Translations under genes and position numbers: made by a program
Shown: positions 1 to 8,285 of the stretch, piece after piece
How the letters are laid out: each line of letters opens with the position of its first letter
Numbering within the stretch: the first letter of the stretch is position 1
Notes under the pieces: generated by a model
Told to the model about the DNA's origin: nothing
What the model saw: only the letters and a program-made list of their open reading frames with translations
The model's database searches: none
Assembly: GCF_049341065.1 (NCBI RefSeq)
Contig: NZ_JBMPIX010000009.1
Coordinates: 124,001 to 188,000 of the forward strand
DNA from: Pacificoceanicola sp049341065
Lineage (GTDB): Bacteria > Pseudomonadota > Alphaproteobacteria > Rhodobacterales > Rhodobacteraceae
DNA: 64,000 bases
Direction: 5' to 3'

Positions 1-176
1 TATTCGCGCGGGTGGGGCTCAAACGTCAGCACGCCAAGGGGGGCGGCGGGGGCGGCCTGCCGCGCAAGGTCGATAACCGCCTGATGGCCCAGATGCACAC
101 CGTCAAAGTTGCCGATGGCGGCGCTGGCGCCACGGTCCTGAGGGCGGACATACTGATAGTCGCGAATAATTTTCAT
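1..176 (-). CDS. ribF: Riboflavin kinase/FAD synthetase RibF, N-terminal part (cut by window edge)
   Basis: RibF phosphorylates riboflavin to FMN and adenylates FMN to FAD in the cytoplasm. Only the first 58 residues lie in the window, which belong to the FAD-synthetase (nucleotidyltransferase) half. Visible family motifs are GNFDGVHLGH at residues 22-31 and FEPHP at 52-56, both diagnostic of this enzyme. The ATG at 176 is 10 bp past the stop of the MocR regulator gene, so the two are probably co-transcribed. The kinase half lies off the left edge and cannot be checked. Confidence 0.9.
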   Translation of the reverse strand, partial: MKIIRDYQYVRPQDRGASAAIGNFDGVHLGHQAVIDLARQAAPAAPLGVLTFEPHPRE

Positions 177-186
177 GGGGGTTGGG

Positions 187-1665
187 TTAGCTTTCTTGAC
201 GGGCAGGCGCAAGCGCTGCGGCGATTCGGGCGATCCCCTCTTCGATCCGCTCTGACGCAATCGAACTGTACCCGAGGCGGTAATAGTGCCGGGGCGGGTT
301 CGTTTGGGCAAAAAAGGGCGTACCGGGTTCGATCAGCACGCTCTCGTCGCGCAAGCGGGCCGCAAGTGCGCGGCTGTCTACGCCTTCGGGCGCTTGCATC
401 CAAATGCTTGAACCGCCATGCGCGCCCTTACCTGCAACCTCAAGCCCGTGTTCAGCGATAGCGGTTTCCATGACCTTGCGCCGTTCGCCCAAGGCACGGC
501 CCATGCGCCGAACCTGCGCATCATAATGCCCAAGGCTTAGGTAATAGGCAGCGGTGCGCTGGATATGACCCGGCGGGTGGCGCAAGATACTGGCGCGCAA
601 GGCCCGGGCCTCGCGGATGAAGGGCGCAGAACCGACCAGATATCCCAACCGCAAGCCTGGGAACAGCGACTTGGAAAAGCTGCCGACATAGATTACCCGC
701 CCCTCTTCATCGAGACTTTTGAGAGCCGGGCTGGGCGGTTTGAGAAAGGACATCTCAAATTCATAATCGTCCTCGACGATCAGCGCATTCAGGTCGGATG
801 CACGACGCAACAAAGCATCACGCCGGGCGCGCGGCAAAGTGGCCGAGGTCGGGCATTGGTGGCTGGGGGTTGTAAAAATCACCTGCGTGTCGTCCGGGAC
901 GGCTTCGGGCGGTAGACCGCCTTCGTCCACGGTCACTGGCGTGACCTGCGCACCGCCCTGCCTGAGGATTTCCCGCAGGGCCGGATAACAGGGGTTTTCG
1001 ATCGCCACGCGGCGCCCGCGCGAGGCCAACACCTGAGCCGCAATCCAAAGGGCGTTTTGCGCGCCAAGCGTGATCAGGATTTCATCGGGGCCCGCCTGAA
1101 TGCCACGCCGCGGCAGAGTGTGGCGGGCGATAAAGGTCACCAGTTCGGCATCGTCGTGATCGTATTGGTCCTGCGTCAGGGCCATGAAATCCCGCACTCC
1201 CAGCGCCTGCGTTGCACAAAGCCGCCAGTTGGCGTGGTCAAACAGTTTGGGGTCGGCCTGCCCGTAAATGAATGGAAAACGAAAGCTGGCCCAGTCCAGC
1301 GGTTTGTCCATACTCAGGCTGGCCCCGTTGCTGAAACGTTGCGCAAAGGCGTTGTCCCAATCCACTTGATCCTCGCGCGGGGCAAGCGGCCCGAAGTCCG
1401 GTGGTTGGGGGGCGTTCTCGCTGACGAAATAGCCGGACCGGCCGCTCGACGTCAGATAATCATTTGCCAGAAGCTCGGTATAGGCCAGCGTCACGGTGAT
1501 CCGGCTGACGCCAAGATGGCGAGCAAGTCCACGGGTCGAGGGCAGCTTTTCCCCCGGCCGAAACCGGCCCGACAGGATACCTTCCGCGACCATCTGCTGG
1601 ATGCGCGACTGAAGGGTGCCCTGAACGTTGTGCGAGAGTTGAAAGGTTTCGACGGGGATGGCCAT
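187..1665 (-). CDS. MocR/GntR-type transcriptional regulator with aminotransferase-like domain
   Basis: A 492-residue fusion of an N-terminal GntR winged helix (about 15-85, with PGEKLPSTRGLARHLGVSR) and a fold-type I aminotransferase-like domain. The PLP-lysine motif SFSKSLFPGLRLG is at 329-341 (Lys332), and VEDDYEFE near 297-304 supplies the PLP-ring aspartate. In MocR proteins such as PdxR, TauR and GabR the aminotransferase domain binds PLP and an effector and does not transaminate. Its neighbours are yggS (96 bp upstream in transcription order) and ribF (10 bp downstream), which fits a cofactor-related regulator such as PdxR. That assignment is inference from context; the regulator class itself is clear. 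Confidence 0.88.
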   Translation of the reverse strand: MAIPVETFQLSHNVQGTLQSRIQQMVAEGILSGRFRPGEKLPSTRGLARHLGVSRITVTLAYTELLANDYLTSSGRSGYFVSENAPQPPDFGPLAPREDQVDWDNAFAQRFSNGASLSMDKPLDWASFRFPFIYGQADPKLFDHANWRLCATQALGVRDFMALTQDQYDHDDAELVTFIARHTLPRRGIQAGPDEILITLGAQNALWIAAQVLASRGRRVAIENPCYPALREILRQGGAQVTPVTVDEGGLPPEAVPDDTQVIFTTPSHQCPTSATLPRARRDALLRRASDLNALIVEDDYEFEMSFLKPPSPALKSLDEEGRVIYVGSFSKSLFPGLRLGYLVGSAPFIREARALRASILRHPPGHIQRTAAYYLSLGHYDAQVRRMGRALGERRKVMETAIAEHGLEVAGKGAHGGSSIWMQAPEGVDSRALAARLRDESVLIEPGTPFFAQTNPPRHYYRLGYSSIASERIEEGIARIAAALAPARQES

Positions 1666-1760
1666 GGTGGGCAGGATAGACTGGGCCTATCGCCTGCGCA
1701 ATCTGGACTGATGGCCCAAACGGCCCGAGCCAACCCCGTGGAGCTGTGTTGACAAAGGGT

Positions 1761-2417
1761 TCAGGCTGATGAGGTACGCTCGCCGAAGATGGCAGAGCCG
1801 ACGCGCACATGGGTTGCGCCGAATGCGATGGCTTGTTCGAAGTCGCTGCTCATCCCCATGGACAGGCCCGGCAAATCATTGCGTTTGGCCAGCTTTTGCA
1901 GAAGGGCGAAGTGTAGGCTGGGGGTTTCATCGACCGGCGGAATGCACATCAGGCCTTTGATCGGCAGATCCAGCCCACGGCAATCGGCAATAAAGCCATC
2001 GGCATCGGAGGGCGCGACGCCTGCTTTTTGCGGCTCTTCCCCGGTGTTGATCTGGATGAAAAGATCAGGACAAGTGCCCATCTCCTGCGCGAGACGGGCG
2101 ATGGTTTTGGCCAGCTTGGGTCGGTCGAGCGTGTGGATTGCGTCGAAAAGCTCCATCGCCTGGCGTGTCTTGTTGGATTGCAGCGGGCCGATCAGATGCA
2201 CCGAAACACCATCGTACTTTGCCTTGAAAGCCGGCCACTTGGCAGCGGCTTCCTGCACCTTGTTCTCGCCGAACAGGCGATGGCCCTGCCGCAAAACAGC
2301 CTCGACCCGATCATTCGGCTGCACCTTGCTGACGGCGATCAACTGCACGTCTTCGCGGGGGCGGCTTGCGGCTTTGCAGGCTTTGTCTATGCGGGCTTCG
2401 ATTTCGCTTAGTCCCAT
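1761..2417 (-). CDS. YggS/PLPBP family pyridoxal-phosphate homeostasis protein
   Basis: A 218-residue single-domain protein of the YggS/PROSC family, which binds PLP on an alanine-racemase-like barrel and buffers free PLP and amino-acid/2-oxoacid pools; no enzymatic reaction is established. The PLP lysine is Lys31 in LIAVSKVQP. The conserved GENKVQE, HLIGPLQSNK, SMGMSSDFEQAI and VRVGSAIFGER segments all follow in order, so it looks complete. Its start overlaps the 3' end of the upstream sulfotransferase gene by 10 bp, implying translational coupling. Confidence 0.93.
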   Translation of the reverse strand: MGLSEIEARIDKACKAASRPREDVQLIAVSKVQPNDRVEAVLRQGHRLFGENKVQEAAAKWPAFKAKYDGVSVHLIGPLQSNKTRQAMELFDAIHTLDRPKLAKTIARLAQEMGTCPDLFIQINTGEEPQKAGVAPSDADGFIADCRGLDLPIKGLMCIPPVDETPSLHFALLQKLAKRNDLPGLSMGMSSDFEQAIAFGATHVRVGSAIFGERTSSA

Positions 2418-3874
2418 GGTTCATCCCCCCAGGCTTTGAGAAACGGCTGTAGGTCTGCCTCGTAGCGGCGCCAGGCTTCGCGGCGGCCCGCGTGAATCGG
2501 CTGGCGCACCTGCGCAAGGCTCAGTGTCTGTACCGCAGCTTTGCTTTGATGGAAATCAAGACATTGCTCTTCCCATTCCAGCCCGGCGGCGGCGATCAGG
2601 GCGCGGGATTGCGGCTCGGGATCACTCACAAGGTCTTCGTAACGCACCTCGTGAATTGCATCGGGCATGACCGATTTCCAGTGTCGCACCACCATTCGGA
2701 AGCGTTTGATTTCATGCGCGATCTCGGTCAGGTCGCTGGAATAGCGGTGGGTTCCGATGGCGAAATGGTTTTTGTAAATCGAGAGGGCGATATCGCGCGG
2801 ATCGCGGTGCACCACGATGATGCGCGCGCCGGGCATGGCACGGTGGATCAAACCGAAAATGAGATAGCTTTGGATCGCCTTGTCGGTGATCACCCCCGAA
2901 GTCGCGCCGGTATCGCGGCGGGCCAAACGCAGATAGTGCGCCGAATAATCCGCAAGCGCTTCGGGTGTGATCTGCGCCAGCGGGGTCATCTTTTCCGCCA
3001 CGCCGAAACGGGCATAGGCCAGTTTCAAAGCATGCACCATCTCGCCACCCGCGCAGGCCTTGCTATGCGCCGCTATGATCTGCTCGACCAAGGTGGTGCC
3101 AGAGCGCGGCATACCAGTGACAAACACTGGCCTCGGGTCCAATGGCGCGCCAAGGGGGGTCAGATCACTGTCTTGCGCGGCCAGCAGCCCCGCAATTTCG
3201 CGATCTTTGGCCTTCGGGTCCACCGGGGCAAGCTTGCTTTGAAGGGCGTTGGCACGATGCAGGAAATGAAAAACCTTGCCGGTCTCGCCCTGTTCTTCCA
3301 TCGCCTTGGCGAGGGCAAATCCAAGAGAAATGCGCCCCTTATCGTTCAACCGCGGTTCATTCCAGAGCTTGAGCATCTGGCGCAACATAGGGTCGCCCTT
3401 GCGGGTTTTGCTCGCGCCAAGGTGAATCCTGTAAAGCTCGGGCTCGTTGGGATAGCGTTTGATAAGTTTGCGCAAAATGGCGTTTGCTTCGTCAAAGCGG
3501 CCAAGCACTTGTAGATAACGGGCCTTGTCAGCCTTGGGGCCGATCGCCTTTGGGTCCAGCGTGATCATCTGGTCATAGGCGGCCAGCGCGCGGTCGCTAT
3601 ATCCGATACGCCCGAACCGGTCGGCGGCGGACTGCCACAGACGCATCGCGCCGGGCGCCAGTTTCAAAGCTATGTCGGCATGTTCAAGGAAAGCCTGCGT
3701 GTCGCCATCTTCGTAGGCAAGGGTCGACAGGAAAGCATGCGCGGGGGCGTGATCCGGCTGGGCCAGAATCAGGCGTTGTAATGCGCTGCGCGCCTGTTCG
3801 GGTTGACCGGCAGCGTGGTGACGCTGGGCCTTAGCAAACAAAGCGGCTTGGTCCTGTGACGAAAGTGGCGGCAT
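2408..3874 (-). CDS. Tetratricopeptide-repeat sulfotransferase family protein
   Basis: A 488-residue protein with an N-terminal TPR-like helical array (about 5-215) and a C-terminal sulfotransferase domain. The PAPS 5'-phosphosulfate loop is GMPRSGTT at 254-261, and the 3'-phosphate region is visible as VVHRDPRDIALS near 355-366. The family transfers sulfate from PAPS to glycans or proteins; the acceptor cannot be told from sequence. No signal peptide or membrane helix is apparent, so it is probably cytoplasmic. It is the first gene of a minus-strand run into yggS and lies downstream of the porin terminator. Confidence 0.88.
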   Translation of the reverse strand: MPPLSSQDQAALFAKAQRHHAAGQPEQARSALQRLILAQPDHAPAHAFLSTLAYEDGDTQAFLEHADIALKLAPGAMRLWQSAADRFGRIGYSDRALAAYDQMITLDPKAIGPKADKARYLQVLGRFDEANAILRKLIKRYPNEPELYRIHLGASKTRKGDPMLRQMLKLWNEPRLNDKGRISLGFALAKAMEEQGETGKVFHFLHRANALQSKLAPVDPKAKDREIAGLLAAQDSDLTPLGAPLDPRPVFVTGMPRSGTTLVEQIIAAHSKACAGGEMVHALKLAYARFGVAEKMTPLAQITPEALADYSAHYLRLARRDTGATSGVITDKAIQSYLIFGLIHRAMPGARIIVVHRDPRDIALSIYKNHFAIGTHRYSSDLTEIAHEIKRFRMVVRHWKSVMPDAIHEVRYEDLVSDPEPQSRALIAAAGLEWEEQCLDFHQSKAAVQTLSLAQVRQPIHAGRREAWRRYEADLQPFLKAWGDEPWD

Positions 3875-3899
3875 CCGGGTCCCCTTTGGCTCCCCTTTT

Positions 3900-3936
3900 G
3901 CACAAAAGAAAAGAGCGGGCGCAAGGCCCGCTCTTC
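3900..3936 (-). terminator. Rho-independent terminator after the porin gene
   Basis: A 10-bp stem AAGAGCGGGC/GCCCGCTCTT with a short GCAAG loop lies at 3911-3936. Read on the minus strand it is followed by a T-rich tract (TTTTCTTTTG). It begins about 28 bp after the porin stop codon and ends before the sulfotransferase gene start. Confidence 0.85.
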
Positions 3937-3963
3937 CCTTAGCCGATTGGCTGGTAGATGAAC

Positions 3964-5004
3964 TTAGAAGTCCATCCGCAGGCCGAGGGAGAACGTGTCG
4001 TTCTCGAAGGAGCTTCCGGGGATGGAAACTTCTTCTTTGCCGTAGCCCAGCTGTGCCTGCAGGCCGCCGCCGAGATCGTAATCGACTGCCAGGCCGTAGC
4101 CTTTGGCTTCCAGGTTGTTGATGCCGAGGTAGTCGTCATACTTGCCATAGTTCACACCGATGGTCAGTGCGTTCATGGAGTAGCCGAGGCCCAGAGCCCA
4201 GAAAGTTTCGGTCTCGTCGTTCAGGCCAGCGATATCCGAGTAGTTGGCTGCCGCGTAGTTGAGGCGGGCCTGGAGACCGTTGTTGAACGTGGTGTCGAGG
4301 CTGATGCCCCAGATGTCCGAACGAGCTGCGTTGGCTGCGAATGCAACCACTGCGCCTTCGAAGGTCGGCGCGGCGGCAGCTGCTGCGAAAGCAACGAGAG
4401 CCGAAGCGTCTGCGAAGTTCTGGTCGCCAGCCTGGTAGCCGATGCCCACGCCAACGGTGGCGTTGGAGATGTCTGCGCTGTACTTAACGCCGATACCCCA
4501 AACCGGGTCAAAGGTGCCGGTGTCGTCGATTTCAGCCGACAGGTAGCCGGTGAAGCTGTTGAACGAGTAAGCGAACTGAGCGATCTGGCCGTCGTAGGAG
4601 CCGTCCAAGCCAGCGTTGCCGCTGAAGCCCAGGTGCAAAGTTTCGGAGTCGTCGATGGAACCACCGATGTTGACTTCCTGCAGAGCCGCGTCGAACGCGC
4701 CGTCAACGTCGCCCATGGAGAGCTTGGCGTTGCCGTATGCGACGTGGATCACTTCACCACCCTGGGTGGTGTTGCCGAATGCGCCGTTTTCGTCCAGGTC
4801 AACAACTGCGCCAAAGGTCAGGCCGTTGTCTGCTTCGCCGGTCATGGTGAAGGTGACGTCAACGTCGGTGAAGAACTGGGTGGTGTCGCCGTAGCGGCTG
4901 CCGCCGACGATGCCCATTTCAGCCCAGCCGGTCAGAGCAATCTCTGCCGAAGCTGCGCCCGCGGTAGCAACCAGTGCAGTGGTCGCGAACAGAATGTTTT
5001 TCAT
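3964..5004 (-). CDS. Outer membrane porin (Rhodobacter type)
   Basis: A 346-residue 16-strand-type porin. The N-terminus has a classic signal peptide (MKN..LATTALVATAGAASA, cut before EIALTGWAEMG). The body is rich in alternating Gly/Asp/aromatic beta strands, and the protein ends in aromatic Phe (LGLRMDF) as outer membrane proteins do. The start at 5004 is chosen because GAGGGAAACA lies just before it; an ATG at 5016 in the same frame is less well placed. It allows passive diffusion of small hydrophilic solutes. It is monocistronic, with its own terminator and a long upstream region. Confidence 0.92.
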   Translation of the reverse strand: MKNILFATTALVATAGAASAEIALTGWAEMGIVGGSRYGDTTQFFTDVDVTFTMTGEADNGLTFGAVVDLDENGAFGNTTQGGEVIHVAYGNAKLSMGDVDGAFDAALQEVNIGGSIDDSETLHLGFSGNAGLDGSYDGQIAQFAYSFNSFTGYLSAEIDDTGTFDPVWGIGVKYSADISNATVGVGIGYQAGDQNFADASALVAFAAAAAAPTFEGAVVAFAANAARSDIWGISLDTTFNNGLQARLNYAAANYSDIAGLNDETETFWALGLGYSMNALTIGVNYGKYDDYLGINNLEAKGYGLAVDYDLGGGLQAQLGYGKEEVSIPGSSFENDTFSLGLRMDF

Positions 5005-5408
5005 TGTTTCCCTCATGTGTTCAAAGGCACTACCAATCCGGGTTGCCCGGCTTTGATGAGATGTCTATGCGCCCGCTGACCCGGTCTTTGCAAGCGATCC
5101 AAAAACCAATCCCGCAACAAGCAAATCAGTGATGCGCAATTGCCACAAGGTTTTCGCCCTCCCCTGCCAACTCACACCAACTGCGCAGATTTCCGCCAAT
5201 TTCATGAGACCAAAGCGGTTTTATACTCTTGGTCATCTTGAACTTCTGCCCACGGCACAGCAGTCGCACGTCACGCGCGCGCGGGCGATTCCTTATAATG
5301 TAGACCATTCGTACACGGCCCATTGCCCCAACGCGGCATTGACGGCTTGCCGCTGCGCCGCGCGCCTAGTATTCAGGTGGAAATCGGGAATTCCGCAGGA
5401 GGCTGCAA
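5005..5408. other. Divergent intergenic region between porin and DUF3576 lipoprotein genes
   Basis: About 400 bp with no credible gene; short open frames here have no recognisable family or codon bias. It must hold the promoters of both flanking genes. A hairpin CCGGG-TTG-CCCGG at about 5038-5050 would lie in the porin mRNA leader. A TATAAT hexamer sits at 5294-5299 on the plus strand without a convincing -35 partner, so no promoter is called. Confidence 0.5.
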
Positions 5409-5912
5409 ATGGACATCAAGCGTATTGCACTGGGACTGGGGCTGGTAACGGCTCTGCTTGTCCAGTCAGGCTGCGGCGTCTTTGGAGGTGGAAGAGGCCA
5501 GCCGGTCGATACGCCCTCGGCAGAAGAGACTAACGATCAGATCATTTATGGCGACCGCGGCAAACCGCGTGGCACCATCTGGGACATTTTCCGCGCCCGC
5601 CCGGACCAAGGCCAGGTCGGTCAGGTCAACAAATACATCTGGAATGCCGCGCTTGAGACGCTGAACTTTCTGCCGGTACAGTCGGTCGATCCGTTCACCG
5701 GCGTGATCACAACGGGCTATGGCACCCCTCCCGGCGGCGGGCGTGCCTATCGTGCGACGATCTATGTCAACGATCCCGCCTTGGATGCACGTTCGCTGAA
5801 TATCGCGCTGATGACCCGCTCGGGCCCTGTCGCACCAGCGACCGTTCGCGCAATCGAAGATGCGATTCTCACCCGGGCGCGCCAGTTGCGTGCGCAGGAC
5901 AGCAAATTGTAA
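5409..5912 (+). CDS. DUF3576 family outer-membrane-type lipoprotein
   Basis: A 167-residue protein with a lipoprotein signal peptide: basic MDIKR, a hydrophobic stretch, then lipobox QSGC with Cys22 as the acylated residue. The mature part matches the alphaproteobacterial DUF3576 family, with conserved IWNAALETLNFLPVQSVDPF and ITTGYGTPPGGGRAYR segments. Its function is not established; the envelope location is inferred from the lipobox. GCAGGAGGCTGCAA before the ATG is a strong ribosome-binding site. A terminator follows 27 bp after the stop. Confidence 0.88.
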   Translation: MDIKRIALGLGLVTALLVQSGCGVFGGGRGQPVDTPSAEETNDQIIYGDRGKPRGTIWDIFRARPDQGQVGQVNKYIWNAALETLNFLPVQSVDPFTGVITTGYGTPPGGGRAYRATIYVNDPALDARSLNIALMTRSGPVAPATVRAIEDAILTRARQLRAQDSKL

Positions 5913-5938
5913 AAAGGATGTCCTTGGACAGTCGGCGC

Positions 5939-5968
5939 AAGGCGGGGGGTTCCCCGCCTTTTGTTTTG
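5939..5968 (+). terminator. Rho-independent terminator after the DUF3576 gene
   Basis: A stem AAGGCGGGG/CCCCGCCTT with a tiny GGTT loop is followed by TTGTTTT on the plus strand. It abuts the 3' end of the convergent glycosyltransferase gene and could partly serve both directions. Confidence 0.85.
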
Positions 5969-5969
5969 G

Positions 5970-7229
5970 TCAGTCCAATACCGGGCGCGGATCAAGCTGG
6001 GACAGATTTTGCACCCAATCAAGATGTTGCGGCAGGCATTTGGCTCTCAAGTCATAATTCTCGCGCACGAAGGCGCGGGCATTGGCCCCCAGCCGCTTGC
6101 GGGTCGCATCGTCGTCCAGCAAAGCACAAAGCCGATCGACTAGGGCCTGCTTGTCAAAGAAATCGACCATCCAGCCGTTTTCATCTTCAGTGACAACTTC
6201 GCGCACCGGTTCCACCCCCGAGGCGAGAACCGCACATTCCGCGCTCATCGCCTCGAGCAGCGACCACGACAGGACAAAGGGATATGTCAGATATACATGA
6301 GCGCGGCTGACCTGAAGCATCGACAGGTAGACCTCGTAGGGCACCCGCCCGAGGAAATGCACCCGCTGCCAGTGCGGCGTCGGAATACGCCCGCGCACTT
6401 CATCAATGAAGATCTGTTTCCAGCTTTGGCCATTCGGCGCCTTGGCCCCGTAGCTGACCTCATCGCCGCCAATCAGCACCACATGGGCATTTGGCCGACG
6501 CTTTAGAATGTCCGGCAGCGCACGCATAAAGATGTGATAGCCGCGATAGGGCTCAAGGTTGCGGTTGATGAAGGTGATCACTTCATCACCCCGGGTCAGG
6601 GTCACATCCTTATGCACCAACAAACTGGCATTGGGATTCGGCACGACAAGGTCAGTATCCACGCCATCATGCGCCACGGTGATCCTGTCCTGCCATTCCG
6701 CCGGAAAGGTCGAAGCCTGAAACCGCGTCGGCGACAGACCCGCATCCATGATCTCTTGATGCAGGCGGTTGTTGAGGTTCTTCATACGGATGCGCAGCCG
6801 ATCCGCCTCGGGGTTTTTCGAAGGGAACTCCGGGTCGAAGTTCATGAAGGGCTGGGTTGCCAGGTGATAAAGCTCGCAATAAAGCCCCAACCGGGCATTC
6901 GGCCAGACGTCCTTGAGAAACAGCGACTCGCCCCAACCATGGTGGGCGCAGATCACATCCGGCTCGAAGCCTTGATTTTTCAGCGCCATAGCCCCGCGAT
7001 AGCACGACGTGCCGCGCAGCAACTTGGTCTCGAAATCCGCAAGCCATGGGTGTATCCCCTTGGTGCTGGCGCCTTTGACCTCGTAGGGGATAATCCGCAC
7101 CCCCTTCCAGGTCGAGGCTTCCTTGACCTTGCATGTCAAGGCAACCACCTGATGCCCCTGCTCCACCAAAGCCGGGGCAAGGTGTTTGTATTGGCCCGGG
7201 AAATTCTGGTGGATCAAAAGGATTTTCAT
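5970..7229 (-). CDS. Glycosyltransferase family 1/4 (GT-B fold)
   Basis: A 419-residue glycosyltransferase. The N-terminal Rossmann half begins MKILLIHQNFPGQYKHLAPAL, and the C-terminal half carries the nucleotide-sugar site with FINRNLEPYRGYHIFMRALP, VVLIGGDEVSYG and the E-x7-E region LLEAMSAECAVLASGVEPVREVV. It probably transfers a sugar from a nucleotide donor to a surface polysaccharide or lipid. The start at 7229 is chosen because the family begins exactly there; the same frame runs open upstream into the 5' leader of the divergent sulfotransferase. Donor and acceptor are unknown. Confidence 0.88.
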   Translation of the reverse strand: MKILLIHQNFPGQYKHLAPALVEQGHQVVALTCKVKEASTWKGVRIIPYEVKGASTKGIHPWLADFETKLLRGTSCYRGAMALKNQGFEPDVICAHHGWGESLFLKDVWPNARLGLYCELYHLATQPFMNFDPEFPSKNPEADRLRIRMKNLNNRLHQEIMDAGLSPTRFQASTFPAEWQDRITVAHDGVDTDLVVPNPNASLLVHKDVTLTRGDEVITFINRNLEPYRGYHIFMRALPDILKRRPNAHVVLIGGDEVSYGAKAPNGQSWKQIFIDEVRGRIPTPHWQRVHFLGRVPYEVYLSMLQVSRAHVYLTYPFVLSWSLLEAMSAECAVLASGVEPVREVVTEDENGWMVDFFDKQALVDRLCALLDDDATRKRLGANARAFVRENYDLRAKCLPQHLDWVQNLSQLDPRPVLD

Positions 7230-7395
7230 CGGCTCGACCTTGGCTTGTCTGTTGCCAGCCTTCTTGCCACGCCGAAACGGCCGGGCCAATCCCGTTTGCA
7301 GTAAGTGCCACGCTGGGTTGCGGAAATACCGCCCGATGACTTGCCTTGGCACCGAGTTCCCCGACACTGTGCCCGCGGCAAAGGGAAGGACCGCG

Positions 7396-8178
7396 ATGAA
7401 GTTCATCATCCATGCCGGGTTTCACAAGACCGGAACCACCAGCGCACAGATGGCGCTGCGCCAGAACGCCTTTGTGGACCAAGCGGTGCGATTGGTGTTG
7501 CGCGACGACATCCTGCCGTTGACCAAATCCGCTCAGCGGTACTCGCGCACCGGGCGCGAGGCGCATTTGCATGAGTTCGACAAACAGGCCCGCGCCGTCA
7601 TGGCCGAATTTGTCGGCGAACCCCGCCCTGTCCTGATCACCGCCGAGGATTTGGCCGGTTGGATGCCGGGCCGGGCCGGGGTGCGCAGCTATGACGCCTG
7701 CCCGCCGCTGATGCAGACCTTTTATCGTGCGGCGCGCGCGCAGCTTGGCGACAAGCTGGACCTGACATTCTATTTTTCGACCCGCGACACCGAGGGCTGG
7801 ATCAAAAGCACCTATTGGCAGCACCTGCGCAGCACGCGGATCGAAACCTCGTTTGACGAATACCGCGAAAGCATGGGTGAAGCCGCCGATCTGGAAGGTG
7901 TGGTTCGGCAGGTACGCAGCGCCCTTCCCCACACCCGCGTCATCAGCCAGCCGCTTGAGGCGCTGCGCAATGCCCCGCACGGGCCAGCAACCGCGTTTTA
8001 TGATCTGCTTGAGCTGCCCGAAGCGCAGCGCGGCGCGCGCCCCGACATCGAAAATGCGCGGATCGACCTTGGCCTGGAACCAGTCTTTCTGGCGCTCAAT
8101 CGCAGCGGCCTGCCCGACGATTGCGTCCATCAAACCAAGCAGAGGCTTCTGCGCGTTGCCCGAAGGGCCTCGGATTAA
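7396..8178 (+). CDS. Sulfotransferase-like protein
   Basis: A 260-residue protein beginning MKFIIHAGFHKTGTTS, which holds the PAPS phosphate-binding loop (HKTGTTS, about 9-15) typical of small roseobacter sulfotransferases. The segment LTFYFSTRDTEGWIKSTYW near 128-147 resembles the second PAPS-contact region. The start at 7396 has GGGAAGGA a few bases upstream; the frame is open further upstream without a plausible start. It lies head to head with the glycosyltransferase gene, suggesting a joint role in making a sulfated glycan, but the acceptor is unknown. Confidence 0.75.
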   Translation: MKFIIHAGFHKTGTTSAQMALRQNAFVDQAVRLVLRDDILPLTKSAQRYSRTGREAHLHEFDKQARAVMAEFVGEPRPVLITAEDLAGWMPGRAGVRSYDACPPLMQTFYRAARAQLGDKLDLTFYFSTRDTEGWIKSTYWQHLRSTRIETSFDEYRESMGEAADLEGVVRQVRSALPHTRVISQPLEALRNAPHGPATAFYDLLELPEAQRGARPDIENARIDLGLEPVFLALNRSGLPDDCVHQTKQRLLRVARRASD

Positions 8179-8285
8179 CGGTCAAACACGCGCTTGCACT
8201 GGACGAACGCCCCCGCGCGGCCTATCACGCCCCGCAAAGATGCCCGACACCCTGACCTCGGGCGAAGACCTGCAAAGGATACCCC

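Noticed and set aside
3958..5079. A plus-strand open frame opposite the porin
   Set aside because: Val/Ala-rich antisense shadow of the porin's repetitive codons with no family match.
5294..5299. TATAAT hexamer as a promoter for the DUF3576 gene
   Set aside because: No suitable -35 element lies 16-18 bp upstream, and it is about 110 bp from the start codon.
6667..8133. A 488-codon minus-strand open frame over the glycosyltransferase and sulfotransferase genes
   Set aside because: It overlaps two recognisable genes out of frame, and the product shows no family features.
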